Part shown: positions 52,660-61,165 of the stretch, piece after piece | How the letters are laid out: the number at the start of each line of letters is the position of its first letter | Position numbering within the stretch: the first letter of the stretch is position 1 | DNA from: Planococcus ruber | GTDB lineage: Bacteria; Bacillota; Bacilli; Bacillales_A; Planococcaceae | Length of the DNA stretch: 64,000 nucleotides | Direction: 5' to 3' | Assembly: GCF_022819085.1 (NCBI RefSeq) | Contig: NZ_JALHAG010000012.1 | Location: forward strand, 62,001-126,000 | Translations under genes and position numbers: made by a program | The notes under the pieces: model-generated | The model's database searches: none | Seen by the model: the letters and a program-made list of their open reading frames with translations, nothing else | Told to the model about the DNA's origin: nothing

Positions 52660-53483
52660 AAAATTTGAAAAGAATCTTTATCTACACGTTCCTGAGCCTG
52701 GCAGCGCTCGTTTCCATTTTTCCGTTTCTTTGGATGCTCGTCAGCATCACCAATAAATCAGTCGATGTGACGCAAGGACGCCTCCTTCCCGGCAGCCATT
52801 TGGTTGAAAACATGAAGACGCTTTTCGAAACGGTGGATATCATCCCGGCTCTCACGAACTCAGCAATCATCGCAGTCATCACGACCTTATTGACGCTTCT
52901 ATTAGCATCGCTTGCCGGCTACGGCTTTGAAATCCATCGCAGCAAAGGAAAAGACATCGTCTTCAATATTTTGCTCCTGTCGATGATGATTCCGTTTGCG
53001 GCAATTATGGTTCCGTTGTACCGCATGTTCGGAAGCATCAGTGACACTGCGCCATTGTTCGGCATCGATTCGCTGGCAGCAGTCATTTTGCCGACAGCGA
53101 CGACGGCGTTCTTCATCTTTTTCTTCCGCCAAAATACGAAAATGTTTCCGAAAGATTTGGTGGAGGCGGGAAGAATCGACGGCTTGAGTGAAATCGGGGT
53201 CTTTTTCCGGATTTACATGCCGACAATGAAAACGACATATGCAGCGGCGGCAATCATTTCATTCATGAACAGCTGGAACAATTATTTATGGCCACTGGTC
53301 ATTTTGCAGTCGCCGGAAAAACGCACCATCCCGCTTTTAATTTCCAATTTGGGATCGAGCTATTCCCCCGACTACGGCGTCATCATGTCTGCCATCGTCA
53401 TCGCGACTTTGCCGACAGCCCTTGTTTTCTTCCTCATGCAGAAGCATTTTGTAGCAGGCATGATGGGATCGGTGAAAGGCTGA
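52656..53483 (+). CDS. Sugar ABC transporter permease, LacG/MalG type
   Basis: Second CUT1 permease, 275 residues, six membrane segments, with an EAA loop VEAGRIDGLSEIGVFFRIYMPTMK and the C-terminal QKHFVAGMMGSVKG typical of the MalG/AraQ group. It follows the LacF-type gene by overlap and precedes the GH36 gene by about 70 bp. It depends on an ATPase from elsewhere. Confidence 0.9.
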   Translation: MKNLKRIFIYTFLSLAALVSIFPFLWMLVSITNKSVDVTQGRLLPGSHLVENMKTLFETVDIIPALTNSAIIAVITTLLTLLLASLAGYGFEIHRSKGKDIVFNILLLSMMIPFAAIMVPLYRMFGSISDTAPLFGIDSLAAVILPTATTAFFIFFFRQNTKMFPKDLVEAGRIDGLSEIGVFFRIYMPTMKTTYAAAAIISFMNSWNNYLWPLVILQSPEKRTIPLLISNLGSSYSPDYGVIMSAIVIATLPTALVFFLMQKHFVAGMMGSVKG

Positions 53484-53551
53484 CAAATTTGCCTTCTGAT
53501 GCCGAAATGCGCTCCATCCTAATTTTTTGACCAACGAGCAGGAGGTATAAT

Positions 53552-55762
53552 GTGCCGATTTTATATAACGATGCAACGAAAGAGTTTCACCTGCAAACCG
53601 AAAAGACCAGCTATATTCTGTCCATTTTGCAAAACGGGCAGTTAGGGCAGCTTTACTACGGCAAAAAGCTGCGCCACCGGGAGTCGTTTGAGCGTTTGTT
53701 CCATATCGAAGAAATGCCGAATACCGCCTGCACCACAGAAGGCGATCCCGTATTTTCCTTGGATTTGATCAAACAGGAATACCCGGCTTTTGGAACGACC
53801 GATTTCCGGGAACCCGCTTATCAGGTGCTGCAGGAAAACGGCAGCCGCATCACGGATTTTATCTATAAAGGGCACGCCATCTTTAAAGGCAAAAAGAAAC
53901 TCGACGGATTGCCTGCAACGTACGCAGAAGAAGAGGCGGAAGCAACAACGTTGGAAATTACGTTATTCGATGAGGAGATCGATGTAGAAATCTGCCTTTC
54001 GTACACCGTTTTTGAACAGCTGAATGCGATTGCGCGTTCTGTGAAATTCACGAACCACGGGTCAGCCGAAGTGAATTTAACAAGAGCATTAAGCGCGAGC
54101 CTGGATTTGCCAGATTCCGATTTTGAACTGGTGCAGCTATCCGGTGCATGGGTGAGAGAGCGGCATATGAAGACACGCAAGCTCGTGCCCGGCCTTCAAA
54201 GCATCGCAAGCACAAGAGGCACAAGCAGTGCCCAGCAAAATCCCTTTTTAGCGTTAAAGCGTCCGGAAACGACCGAGCATCACGGAGATGTCTACGGCGT
54301 AAGCCTCGTCTACAGCGGAAACTTCCTTGCCCAGGTGGAAGTGGACCACTACGATGTGAGCCGCCTGATGATCGGCATCAACCCGTTCGATTTCAACTGG
54401 CTGCTGGAAAGCGGCGAAACCTTCCAGACTCCGGAAGCGGTTTTCGTTTATTCGGCGGAAGGGTTGAACGGCATGAGCCAGACCTACCACCGGCTTTACC
54501 GGACCCGGTTGGCGCGCGGGAAATGGCGTGACCGGGAACGTCCGGTGCTGATCAACAATTGGGAAGCGACTTATTGGGATTTTGAAGAGAAGAAAATTTT
54601 TGAACTTGCCCAGTCATCCAAGGAATTGGGTGTGGAATTGTTTGTGTTGGACGACGGCTGGTTCGGCAAGCGCGATGACGACACCACGTCGCTCGGCGAT
54701 TGGATGGAAGACAAGCGGAAATTGCCGAGCGGCATCACACAGCTCGCCCAAAACATTACGGATTTAGGAATGGAATTCGGCTTGTGGTTCGAACCGGAAA
54801 TGGTTTCAAAAGCAAGCGACTTGTACCAAGCCCATCCCGATTGGGTGCTGCATGTTCCGAATCGCCGGATGTCGCATGGGCGCAATCAGCTTGTCCTTGA
54901 TTTTTCGCGGCCTGAAGTGGTGGACCATCTCTACGGCCTGATGGCAAAGGTGCTGAACGATGCGCCGATTTCCTATGTGAAATGGGACATGAACCGCTAC
55001 ATGACCGAAGTCGGCTCGTTGGAATGGCCGGCAGACCGCCAGCGTGAAGTGGCGCACCGCTACATTCTCGGCGTTTATTCGCTGTACGAACGGTTAACGG
55101 CGGAATTTCCGCATGTGCTGTTCGAATCGTGCGCAGGCGGCGGGAGCCGGTTCGACCCCGGCATGCTTTACTATGCGCCGCAAGGCTGGACGAGCGATGA
55201 CACCGACGCGGTGGAACGCTTGAAAATCCAGTACGGAACGTCCATGGTCTATCCGCTTTCGTCAATGGGCGCGCACGTTTCCGCAGTGCCGAACCATCAA
55301 GTGGGCCGGGTGACGAGCCTGGAGACGCGGGCCAATACCGCGTATTTCGGCGCGTTCGGCTACGAACTCGATGTCACGAAAATGACGGATGAAGAAAAAG
55401 AACAAGTGAAACAGCAAATCCTTTTCTATAAAGAAAACCGGAAGCTGATCCAGCAAGGGCAGTTTTACCGGATCAAAAGCCCATTTGCAAAAGACGGCAA
55501 TGAAACAAGCTGGATGGTCGTGTCAGACGACCTAGAGGAAGCGCTGCTCGGCTATTACCAAGTATTGGCGCGTCCGAATCCGGGCTATAACCGGATTTTC
55601 TTTAAAGGCTTGAACGCTGAATTTGAATATGCGATTGAAGGCGTAGACGATACATTTTACGGCGATGAATTGATGGAAGCCGGTGTGCAGCTGAACCGCT
55701 GCCGGAAACAAGCCCATCCGGCTGATTTTTCTTCCGCCCTTTTCAAGCTGAAGCGAGTTTAA
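53552..55762 (+). CDS. GH36 alpha-galactosidase
   Basis: Intracellular alpha-galactosidase of 736 residues, close in layout to AgaA of Geobacillus stearothermophilus. Beta-sandwich N-domain (about 1-330), catalytic barrel (about 335-640) and C-domain. Nucleophile Asp479 in VKWDMNRYM and acid/base Asp549 in SDDTDAVERL are present, as are LDDGWFGKRDDD and CAGGGSRFD. It would split raffinose, melibiose or stachyose. Start is GTG at 53552, with AGGAGG seven bases upstream; no signal peptide. Second enzyme class of the galactoside operon. Confidence 0.93.
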   Translation: MPILYNDATKEFHLQTEKTSYILSILQNGQLGQLYYGKKLRHRESFERLFHIEEMPNTACTTEGDPVFSLDLIKQEYPAFGTTDFREPAYQVLQENGSRITDFIYKGHAIFKGKKKLDGLPATYAEEEAEATTLEITLFDEEIDVEICLSYTVFEQLNAIARSVKFTNHGSAEVNLTRALSASLDLPDSDFELVQLSGAWVRERHMKTRKLVPGLQSIASTRGTSSAQQNPFLALKRPETTEHHGDVYGVSLVYSGNFLAQVEVDHYDVSRLMIGINPFDFNWLLESGETFQTPEAVFVYSAEGLNGMSQTYHRLYRTRLARGKWRDRERPVLINNWEATYWDFEEKKIFELAQSSKELGVELFVLDDGWFGKRDDDTTSLGDWMEDKRKLPSGITQLAQNITDLGMEFGLWFEPEMVSKASDLYQAHPDWVLHVPNRRMSHGRNQLVLDFSRPEVVDHLYGLMAKVLNDAPISYVKWDMNRYMTEVGSLEWPADRQREVAHRYILGVYSLYERLTAEFPHVLFESCAGGGSRFDPGMLYYAPQGWTSDDTDAVERLKIQYGTSMVYPLSSMGAHVSAVPNHQVGRVTSLETRANTAYFGAFGYELDVTKMTDEEKEQVKQQILFYKENRKLIQQGQFYRIKSPFAKDGNETSWMVVSDDLEEALLGYYQVLARPNPGYNRIFFKGLNAEFEYAIEGVDDTFYGDELMEAGVQLNRCRKQAHPADFSSALFKLKRV

Positions 55763-55788
55763 CGAAAACGTACATAGGAGGCGTCGAA

Positions 55789-57513
55789 TTGCTGACTGTC
55801 AAAAACGATTCTTTTTATTTGAATGAACAGCCGTTCCAGGTTTTATCCGGCGGCGTCCATTATTTCCGGACCGTGCCGGAGCAGTGGGAAGACCGGCTCC
55901 TGAAACTGAAGGCGCTTGGATTGAATACGGTCGAGACGTATATTCCGTGGAATTTCCATGAACCGAAAAAAGGGGAGTTCCATTTCGAAGGCATGGCGGA
56001 TATCGAACGCTTTATCGGGCTTGCCCACAAACTTGGCCTGTATGTCATCCTGCGGCCGGCTCCGTATATTTGCGCCGAATGGGAAATGGGCGGTTTGCCG
56101 TCCTGGCTCCTAAAAGAAAAAGGGCTGGTCATGAGAAGCAGCCATTTCGCATTTCTCAAGCATGTGGAAGAGTACTTCAACGAGCTGTTGCCGAAATTTA
56201 AAAAGCACCTGCTCCAAAACGGCGGGCCGGTCATCGCGCTGCAAATCGAAAATGAATACGGCGCCTACGGCAACGATCTGGACTATTTGGCATTTTACCG
56301 GGACCAATACGAGAAACATGAACTCGATACATTTTTATTCACTTCGGACGGGCCGGATTTCATCACGCAAGGTTCGCTGCCGGACGTAGCAACGACGCTG
56401 AACTTCGGTTCGCGCGTGGACGAATCGTTCAACGCGTTGGAAGCATTCAAACCGGGCTCACCAAAAATGGTGGCGGAGTTCTGGATCGGCTGGTTCGACT
56501 ATTGGAGCGGCGAACATACGGTGCGAAGCGGCGATGATGTGGCGGCCGTGTTCAAAGAAATCATGGACAAGAAAATTTCCGTGAACTTTTACATGTTCCA
56601 CGGCGGCACGAATTTCGGCTTCATGAACGGCGCCAACCACTACGACATCTATTACCCGACGATTACGAGCTACGACTACGACAGCTTGCTGACGGAAGGC
56701 GGAGCGATTACCGAAAAATACAAAGCCGTCAAAAAGGTATTGAGCGAATACACGGACGTACCTGCGGATATCGAAGAGACCGTTTCTGCCAAAGAATACG
56801 GGACTGTTCTGGTGAATGAAAGCGTAAGCCTGTTTGATGTGCTGGAATCCATCAGCGAAAAAGTGGAGCACATTGTGCCGCTTCCGATGGAGGACATCGG
56901 GCAAGCGTATGGCTATACCCTTTACCGCACGACGGTCAATCGCCAAGGGGAGCTGAAATTCAATTCGGGCAATATCCGCGACCGCAGCTCGATTTACGTA
57001 AATGGGCGCTGGGCTGCAACGACTTACATTAACGATGAGAATAAAACCGTTGTCTTGGATTTCCCCGGAAAAGTGAACACGCTCGAAATCTTCGTGGAGA
57101 ATATGGGGCGTGCCAACTACGGCGAACACCTGACCGATCCGAAAGGCTTGATTCAAAACATCTGGCTCGGCGAACAGTATTTCTTCCACTGGGAAATGTT
57201 CAAAGTGGAAATGGACCGCTTGCCGTTGGATTATGGGCTGAGTGGAGACGAACGCTATCCGAAATTCTTCCGAGGGTCGTTCGATGCGGCAGAAGGGCTG
57301 GATACGTACGTCGATACAAAAGGCTTCACAAAAGGCAACGTCTTTATCAACGGCTTCAACCTCGGCCGCTACTGGAACGAAGCAGGCCCGCAGCAGCGCT
57401 TGTATTTGCCGGGGCCGCTATTGAAAAAAGAAGGGAACGAAATCGTCGTATTGGAACTGGAAAACACGGCGACCGGCAAAATCCAATTGCTCGCTCAGCC
57501 GAAGCTTAGCTGA
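55789..57513 (+). CDS. GH35 beta-galactosidase
   Basis: A 574-residue cytoplasmic beta-galactosidase of family 35. Blocks: LSGGVHYFRTVPEQWEDRLLKLKALGLNTVETYIPWNFHEP, acid/base Glu in IALQIENEYGAYGND and nucleophile Glu in MVAEFWIGWFDYW, then FYMFHGGTNFGFMNGAN. C-terminal jelly-roll domains end with INGFNLGRYW. It starts at TTG 55789, with AGGAGG seven bases upstream. Bacterial members act on beta-1,3-linked or other galactosides; here it probably complements the GH42 enzyme next to it. Confidence 0.92.
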   Translation: MLTVKNDSFYLNEQPFQVLSGGVHYFRTVPEQWEDRLLKLKALGLNTVETYIPWNFHEPKKGEFHFEGMADIERFIGLAHKLGLYVILRPAPYICAEWEMGGLPSWLLKEKGLVMRSSHFAFLKHVEEYFNELLPKFKKHLLQNGGPVIALQIENEYGAYGNDLDYLAFYRDQYEKHELDTFLFTSDGPDFITQGSLPDVATTLNFGSRVDESFNALEAFKPGSPKMVAEFWIGWFDYWSGEHTVRSGDDVAAVFKEIMDKKISVNFYMFHGGTNFGFMNGANHYDIYYPTITSYDYDSLLTEGGAITEKYKAVKKVLSEYTDVPADIEETVSAKEYGTVLVNESVSLFDVLESISEKVEHIVPLPMEDIGQAYGYTLYRTTVNRQGELKFNSGNIRDRSSIYVNGRWAATTYINDENKTVVLDFPGKVNTLEIFVENMGRANYGEHLTDPKGLIQNIWLGEQYFFHWEMFKVEMDRLPLDYGLSGDERYPKFFRGSFDAAEGLDTYVDTKGFTKGNVFINGFNLGRYWNEAGPQQRLYLPGPLLKKEGNEIVVLELENTATGKIQLLAQPKLS

Positions 57514-57543
57514 TGGGGCCGATCATAGAAGGGACGGAATCGA

Positions 57544-59574
57544 ATGATTAACAGGAAATTACCGAAAATCTGGCACGGCGGGGACTACAACCCTGAACAA
57601 TGGGACGGGAAAGAAATCTGGGATGAAGATGTACGCATGTTCAAACTGGCGGGAATCGACGTTGCAACCTTGAACGTCTTTTCATGGGCGCTCAATCAAC
57701 CCGATGAAGAGACCTACAATTTCGACTGGCTCGATGACAAAATCAACCGTTTGTACGAAAATGGCATCTATACATGTTTAGCGACGAGCACAGCGGCGCA
57801 TCCTGCCTGGATGGCGAAGAAATATCCGGACGTGCTGCGCGTGGATTTCTACGGGCGCAAGCGGAAATTCGGCAGCCGCCACAATTCATGCCCGAACAGC
57901 CCGACGTACCGCGAATACTCAGAGAAGATTGCCGAGAAATTAGCCGAACGCTATAAGGACCATCCAGCGGTATTGATCTGGCACGTTTCAAACGAATACG
58001 GCGGCTATTGCTATTGCGACAATTGCCAGGATGCTTTCCGCGGCTGGCTGAGCGATAAATACGGTACGCTTGAGAAGTTGAACAAAGCCTGGAACACCGG
58101 CTTCTGGGGACATACATTCTACGATTGGGACGAAATCGTTCCGCCAAATATCCTAAGCGAAGAACGCGAAAACAACGAATCCGATTTCCAGGGCATCTCG
58201 CTCGATTACCGCCGTTTCCAGTCGGACAGCTTATTGGATTGCTATAAACTGGAATACAACGCCATCCGTAAACACGTGGCGGATACGCCGATCACGACGA
58301 ATTTGATGGGCACGTATCCGATGCTCGATTATTTCAAATGGGCAAAAGAAATGGATGTTGTGTCGTGGGACAACTACCCGGCGATCGATACGCCGTTCAG
58401 CTATACCGCGATGACGCATGATTTGATGCGCGGATTGAAAAGCGGGCAGCCGTTCATGCTGATGGAGCAGACGCCGAGCCAGCAAAACTGGCAGCCGTAC
58501 AACTCCTTGAAGCGTCCGGGCGTCATGCGCTTATGGAGCTATCAGGCAATCGGCCGCGGCGCGGATACGATCCTGTATTTCCAATTGCGCCGTTCGGTCG
58601 GGGCTTGCGAGAAATACCACGGAGCGGTCATCGAGCACGTCGGCCATGAAAACACCCGTGTGTTCAATGAAGTCGCGCAGCTTGGCCAGGAATTGAACCA
58701 ATTGGGCGATACGCTGCTTGATGCACGCGTCAACGCCAAAGTGGCAATCGTCTTTGACTGGGAAAACCGCTGGGCGACAGAACTGTCAAGCGGACCGTCC
58801 GTGTCGCTCGACTACGTCAACGAAGTCCATAAATACTACGATGCGCTCTATAAACTCAATGTCCAAGTCGACATGATCGGCGTCGAGGAAGATTTGAGCA
58901 AATACGATGTCGTCATTGCGCCGGTGCTTTATATGGTAAAAGAAGGCTACGCTCAGAAAGTGGAGCAATTCGTCCAAAACGGCGGCACGTTCCTGACGAC
59001 GTTCTTCAGCGGCATCGTCAACGAAACCGATATCGTGACGCTTGGCGGCTACCCGGGGGAACTTCGCAACGTGCTCGGCATTTGGGCAGAGGAAATCGAT
59101 GCGCTGCATCCGGACATGACGAACCAGATCGTGCTGAAAGGGACCCGCGGCAACATGAGCGGCAGCTATTCGTGCAACTTGCTGTTTGATTTGATCCATA
59201 CAGAAGGCGCAGAAGTGGTCGCAGAATACGGCTCCGATTTCTATAAAGGCATGCCGGTCCTTACCGTCAACGAGTTTGGAAAAGGGAAAGCGTGGTACGT
59301 GGCGTCAAGCCCGGACGCCGACTTCCTGGTCGACTTCCTGCAGACGGTCTGCGAAGAAGCAGGTGTCGAGCCGCTGCTTGCTGTACCGGCCGGCGTGGAA
59401 ACGACAGAACGCGTGAAAGATGGCCAGACCTATCTGTTCGTGTTGAACCACAACAACGAAGAAGCTACGATCGAATTGAAAGATGCCCGGTACAAAGAAG
59501 TGCTGACCAATGAAGAAGTGAGCGGCAACCTTGTCCTGAAAGAAAAAGGTGTGCTCATTTTAGCGAAAGTGTAA
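57544..59574 (+). CDS. GH42 beta-galactosidase
   Basis: A 676-residue cytoplasmic beta-galactosidase of family 42. N-terminal barrel with YNPEQWDGKEIWDED, acid/base Glu in WHVSNEYGGYCYC and nucleophile Glu in LMEQTPSQQNW; trimerisation and C-terminal domains follow. Four Cys residues (SCPNSP and YCYCDNC) form the structural zinc site of many GH42 enzymes. GGGACGG-type ribosome site is weak but the ATG fits the family start. It ends the operon, with a terminator after it. Confidence 0.93.
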   Translation: MINRKLPKIWHGGDYNPEQWDGKEIWDEDVRMFKLAGIDVATLNVFSWALNQPDEETYNFDWLDDKINRLYENGIYTCLATSTAAHPAWMAKKYPDVLRVDFYGRKRKFGSRHNSCPNSPTYREYSEKIAEKLAERYKDHPAVLIWHVSNEYGGYCYCDNCQDAFRGWLSDKYGTLEKLNKAWNTGFWGHTFYDWDEIVPPNILSEERENNESDFQGISLDYRRFQSDSLLDCYKLEYNAIRKHVADTPITTNLMGTYPMLDYFKWAKEMDVVSWDNYPAIDTPFSYTAMTHDLMRGLKSGQPFMLMEQTPSQQNWQPYNSLKRPGVMRLWSYQAIGRGADTILYFQLRRSVGACEKYHGAVIEHVGHENTRVFNEVAQLGQELNQLGDTLLDARVNAKVAIVFDWENRWATELSSGPSVSLDYVNEVHKYYDALYKLNVQVDMIGVEEDLSKYDVVIAPVLYMVKEGYAQKVEQFVQNGGTFLTTFFSGIVNETDIVTLGGYPGELRNVLGIWAEEIDALHPDMTNQIVLKGTRGNMSGSYSCNLLFDLIHTEGAEVVAEYGSDFYKGMPVLTVNEFGKGKAWYVASSPDADFLVDFLQTVCEEAGVEPLLAVPAGVETTERVKDGQTYLFVLNHNNEEATIELKDARYKEVLTNEEVSGNLVLKEKGVLILAKV

Positions 59575-59610
59575 AAAGATTCGTCCCAAAAATAATTTAG
59601 GACGACACAG

Positions 59611-59650
59611 ACTGCAGACAAATTCAAATCGAGTTTGTCTGCAGTTTTTT
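59611..59650 (+). terminator. Rho-independent terminator
   Basis: ACTGCAGACAAA / TTTGTCTGCAGT, twelve perfect pairs, then TTTTT. A smaller CGTCC/GGACG hairpin precedes it. Confidence 0.92.
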
Positions 59651-59654
59651 TAAT

Positions 59655-59790
59655 GGCTTGAAGCCGTTAAACCGCTCCGGTCGCTTAGGGGACGGCTCCC
59701 GCAAGAAGCCAGGAAGAGCGCCTGTCTTCTTGCTTCGCCCACCCCATGGACGCGCCTTCGCTTAGTTTCTTGTTACACGAAGAAAGTAAG
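59655..59790. repeat. GC-rich structured intergenic element
   Basis: Noncoding, GC-richer than its surroundings. It contains the hairpin GCAAGAAG, C, CAGG, loop, CCTG, T, CTTCTTGC at 59701-59733, flanked by CGCTCCGGTCGC and CATGGACGCGCC. This looks like the extragenic structured repeats often seen in Bacillaceae genomes, but no second copy is in the window. Bases 59791-59840 hold nothing I can name. Confidence 0.4.
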
Positions 59791-59841
59791 GAACATATTC
59801 GATTCATTTATCTACTGTCTCCTATCAAAATCTCTCCATAC

Positions 59842-59874
59842 AAAAAACCGGACGAGGGGGGTCGGCCGGTTTTT
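59842..59874 (-). terminator. Rho-independent terminator of the msmX-like gene
   Basis: AAAAACCGG / CCGGTTTTT arms with T runs on the minus strand, about 46 bp after the ATPase stop. Confidence 0.85.
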
Positions 59875-59920
59875 GCGTACACCATCTATGAAATTGAATC
59901 GCTGCCTGTTCTGGTTGCGG

Positions 59921-61018
59921 TTATTTGATGCGCAGCTCGGATTCGCTGTCGAAGAAATGCGCTTTGTTCATATCGAAGGCCATGTCGATCGTTTGGCCAG
60001 CTTGTACGTTAAAGCGGGCATCCACACGCGCCACAAAATCCTGGTCGTTCACTTTTGAATAAAGGACGATTTCCGACCCCATCAATTCGGCCACTTCGAC
60101 GTACGCTTTGATTTTCGTATGCGGTGAGTGTTCAAGGAAAAGCGGCTCATCATGAATGTCTTCCGGACGGATGCCGAGGACGATTTCTTTGCCGACGTAG
60201 CCTTGGTCGCGCAGGACTGACAGTTTGCCTTCGGGCACCAGCACTTTGATGCCTTCCATTTCAAACGAATCCCCGACAATCTTGCCGCGCAGGAAGTTCA
60301 TGGAAGGCGATCCGATAAAGCCGCCGACGAACATATTGTCCGGCAAATCGTATACTTCCTTCGGCGTGCCGACTTGCTGGATATAGCCGTCTTTCATGAC
60401 GACCAGGCGCGTGGCCATCGTCATCGCTTCCGTCTGGTCATGCGTTACGTAGATCGTTGTCGTCTGCAGGCGGCGGTGAAGCTTCTGGATTTCCGTCCGC
60501 ATCTGCACACGCAGTTTCGCATCCAAGTTGGACAATGGCTCATCCATCAGGAACACTTCCGCGTCGCGCACAATGGCACGGCCAAGAGCGACACGCTGGC
60601 GCTGACCACCGGACAGGGCTTTCGGTTTGCGGTTCAAGTATTCGTCAAGGCCGAGAATTTTCGAAGCGTTCGCTACGCGTGATTTAATTTCGTCTTTTTT
60701 CATTTTGCGGAGCTTCAGGCTGAATGCCATGTTGTCGTAGACGCTCATATGCGGGTAAAGCGCGTAGTTCTGGAACACCATCGCGATGTCGCGGTCTTTC
60801 GGCGATACGTCGTTGACGCGCCGGTCGCCGATATACAAGTCGCCGTCTGTAATGTCTTCAAGGCCAGCGATCATGCGAAGCGTTGTCGATTTCCCGCAGC
60901 CGGAAGGGCCGACAAGGACAAGAAACTCTTTATCGCGGATTTCCAGGTTGAAATCTTTTACAGAAACGACGCCTTTTTCATATTCTTTTCGGACATTCAC
61001 TAAATTTAAACCTGCCAT
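59921..61018 (-). CDS. msmX: Sugar ABC transporter ATPase, MsmX/UgpC-like
   Basis: ATP-hydrolysing subunit for CUT1 sugar importers, 365 residues. Walker [11 protein letters not shown]-loop [13 protein letters not shown], signature [36 protein letters not shown] and switch His in [12 protein letters not shown], then the C-terminal MalK-type regulatory domain (about 240-365; [10 protein letters not shown]). MsmX of B. subtilis serves several importers, and both importers in this window lack an ATPase, so this one likely powers both. GGAGG seven bases before ATG 61018 fixes the start. Confidence 0.92.
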   Translation of the reverse strand: MAGLNLVNVRKEYEKGVVSVKDFNLEIRDKEFLVLVGPSGCGKSTTLRMIAGLEDITDGDLYIGDRRVNDVSPKDRDIAMVFQNYALYPHMSVYDNMAFSLKLRKMKKDEIKSRVANASKILGLDEYLNRKPKALSGGQRQRVALGRAIVRDAEVFLMDEPLSNLDAKLRVQMRTEIQKLHRRLQTTTIYVTHDQTEAMTMATRLVVMKDGYIQQVGTPKEVYDLPDNMFVGGFIGSPSMNFLRGKIVGDSFEMEGIKVLVPEGKLSVLRDQGYVGKEIVLGIRPEDIHDEPLFLEHSPHTKIKAYVEVAELMGSEIVLYSKVNDQDFVARVDARFNVQAGQTIDMAFDMNKAHFFDSESELRIK

Positions 61019-61036
61019 GTAAATTCCTCCAATTTG

Positions 61037-61050
61037 TGTAAGTGCTTTCA
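61037..61050 (-). promoter_or_regulatory. cre-like box in the msmX leader
   Basis: On the minus strand TGAAAGCACTTACA matches the cre consensus except for one central base. It lies between the probable promoter and the start codon, suggesting carbon catabolite repression by CcpA. Confidence 0.55.
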
Positions 61051-61062
61051 TTTGTTAAATAA

Positions 61063-61092
61063 AGCATACCGCAGGAGGGGAGAAATGGTGAA
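61063..61092 (-). promoter_or_regulatory. Probable msmX promoter
   Basis: On the minus strand TTCACC (61092-61087), 18 bases, TATGCT (61068-61063). Modest match to sigma-A boxes; placed correctly relative to the start codon and the cre-like box. Confidence 0.4.
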
Positions 61093-61158
61093 TGGCAAGT
61101 GTGCACAAAATTCAGCGCAGCCTTCGTGCACATTTGCCAACCGGCCAAAAACCTGCGG
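61069..61158. repeat. Nested inverted repeats between msmX and galT
   Basis: Outer arms CCGCAGG (61069-61075) and CCTGCGG (61152-61158); inner arms GGCAAGTGTGCAC (61094-61106) and GTGCACATTTGCC (61126-61138), one G-T pair. Each inner arm contains the palindrome GTGCAC. It may be the galT terminator region, a pair of repressor sites upstream of msmX, or both. Confidence 0.55.
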
Positions 61159-61165
61159 CAGCGAT

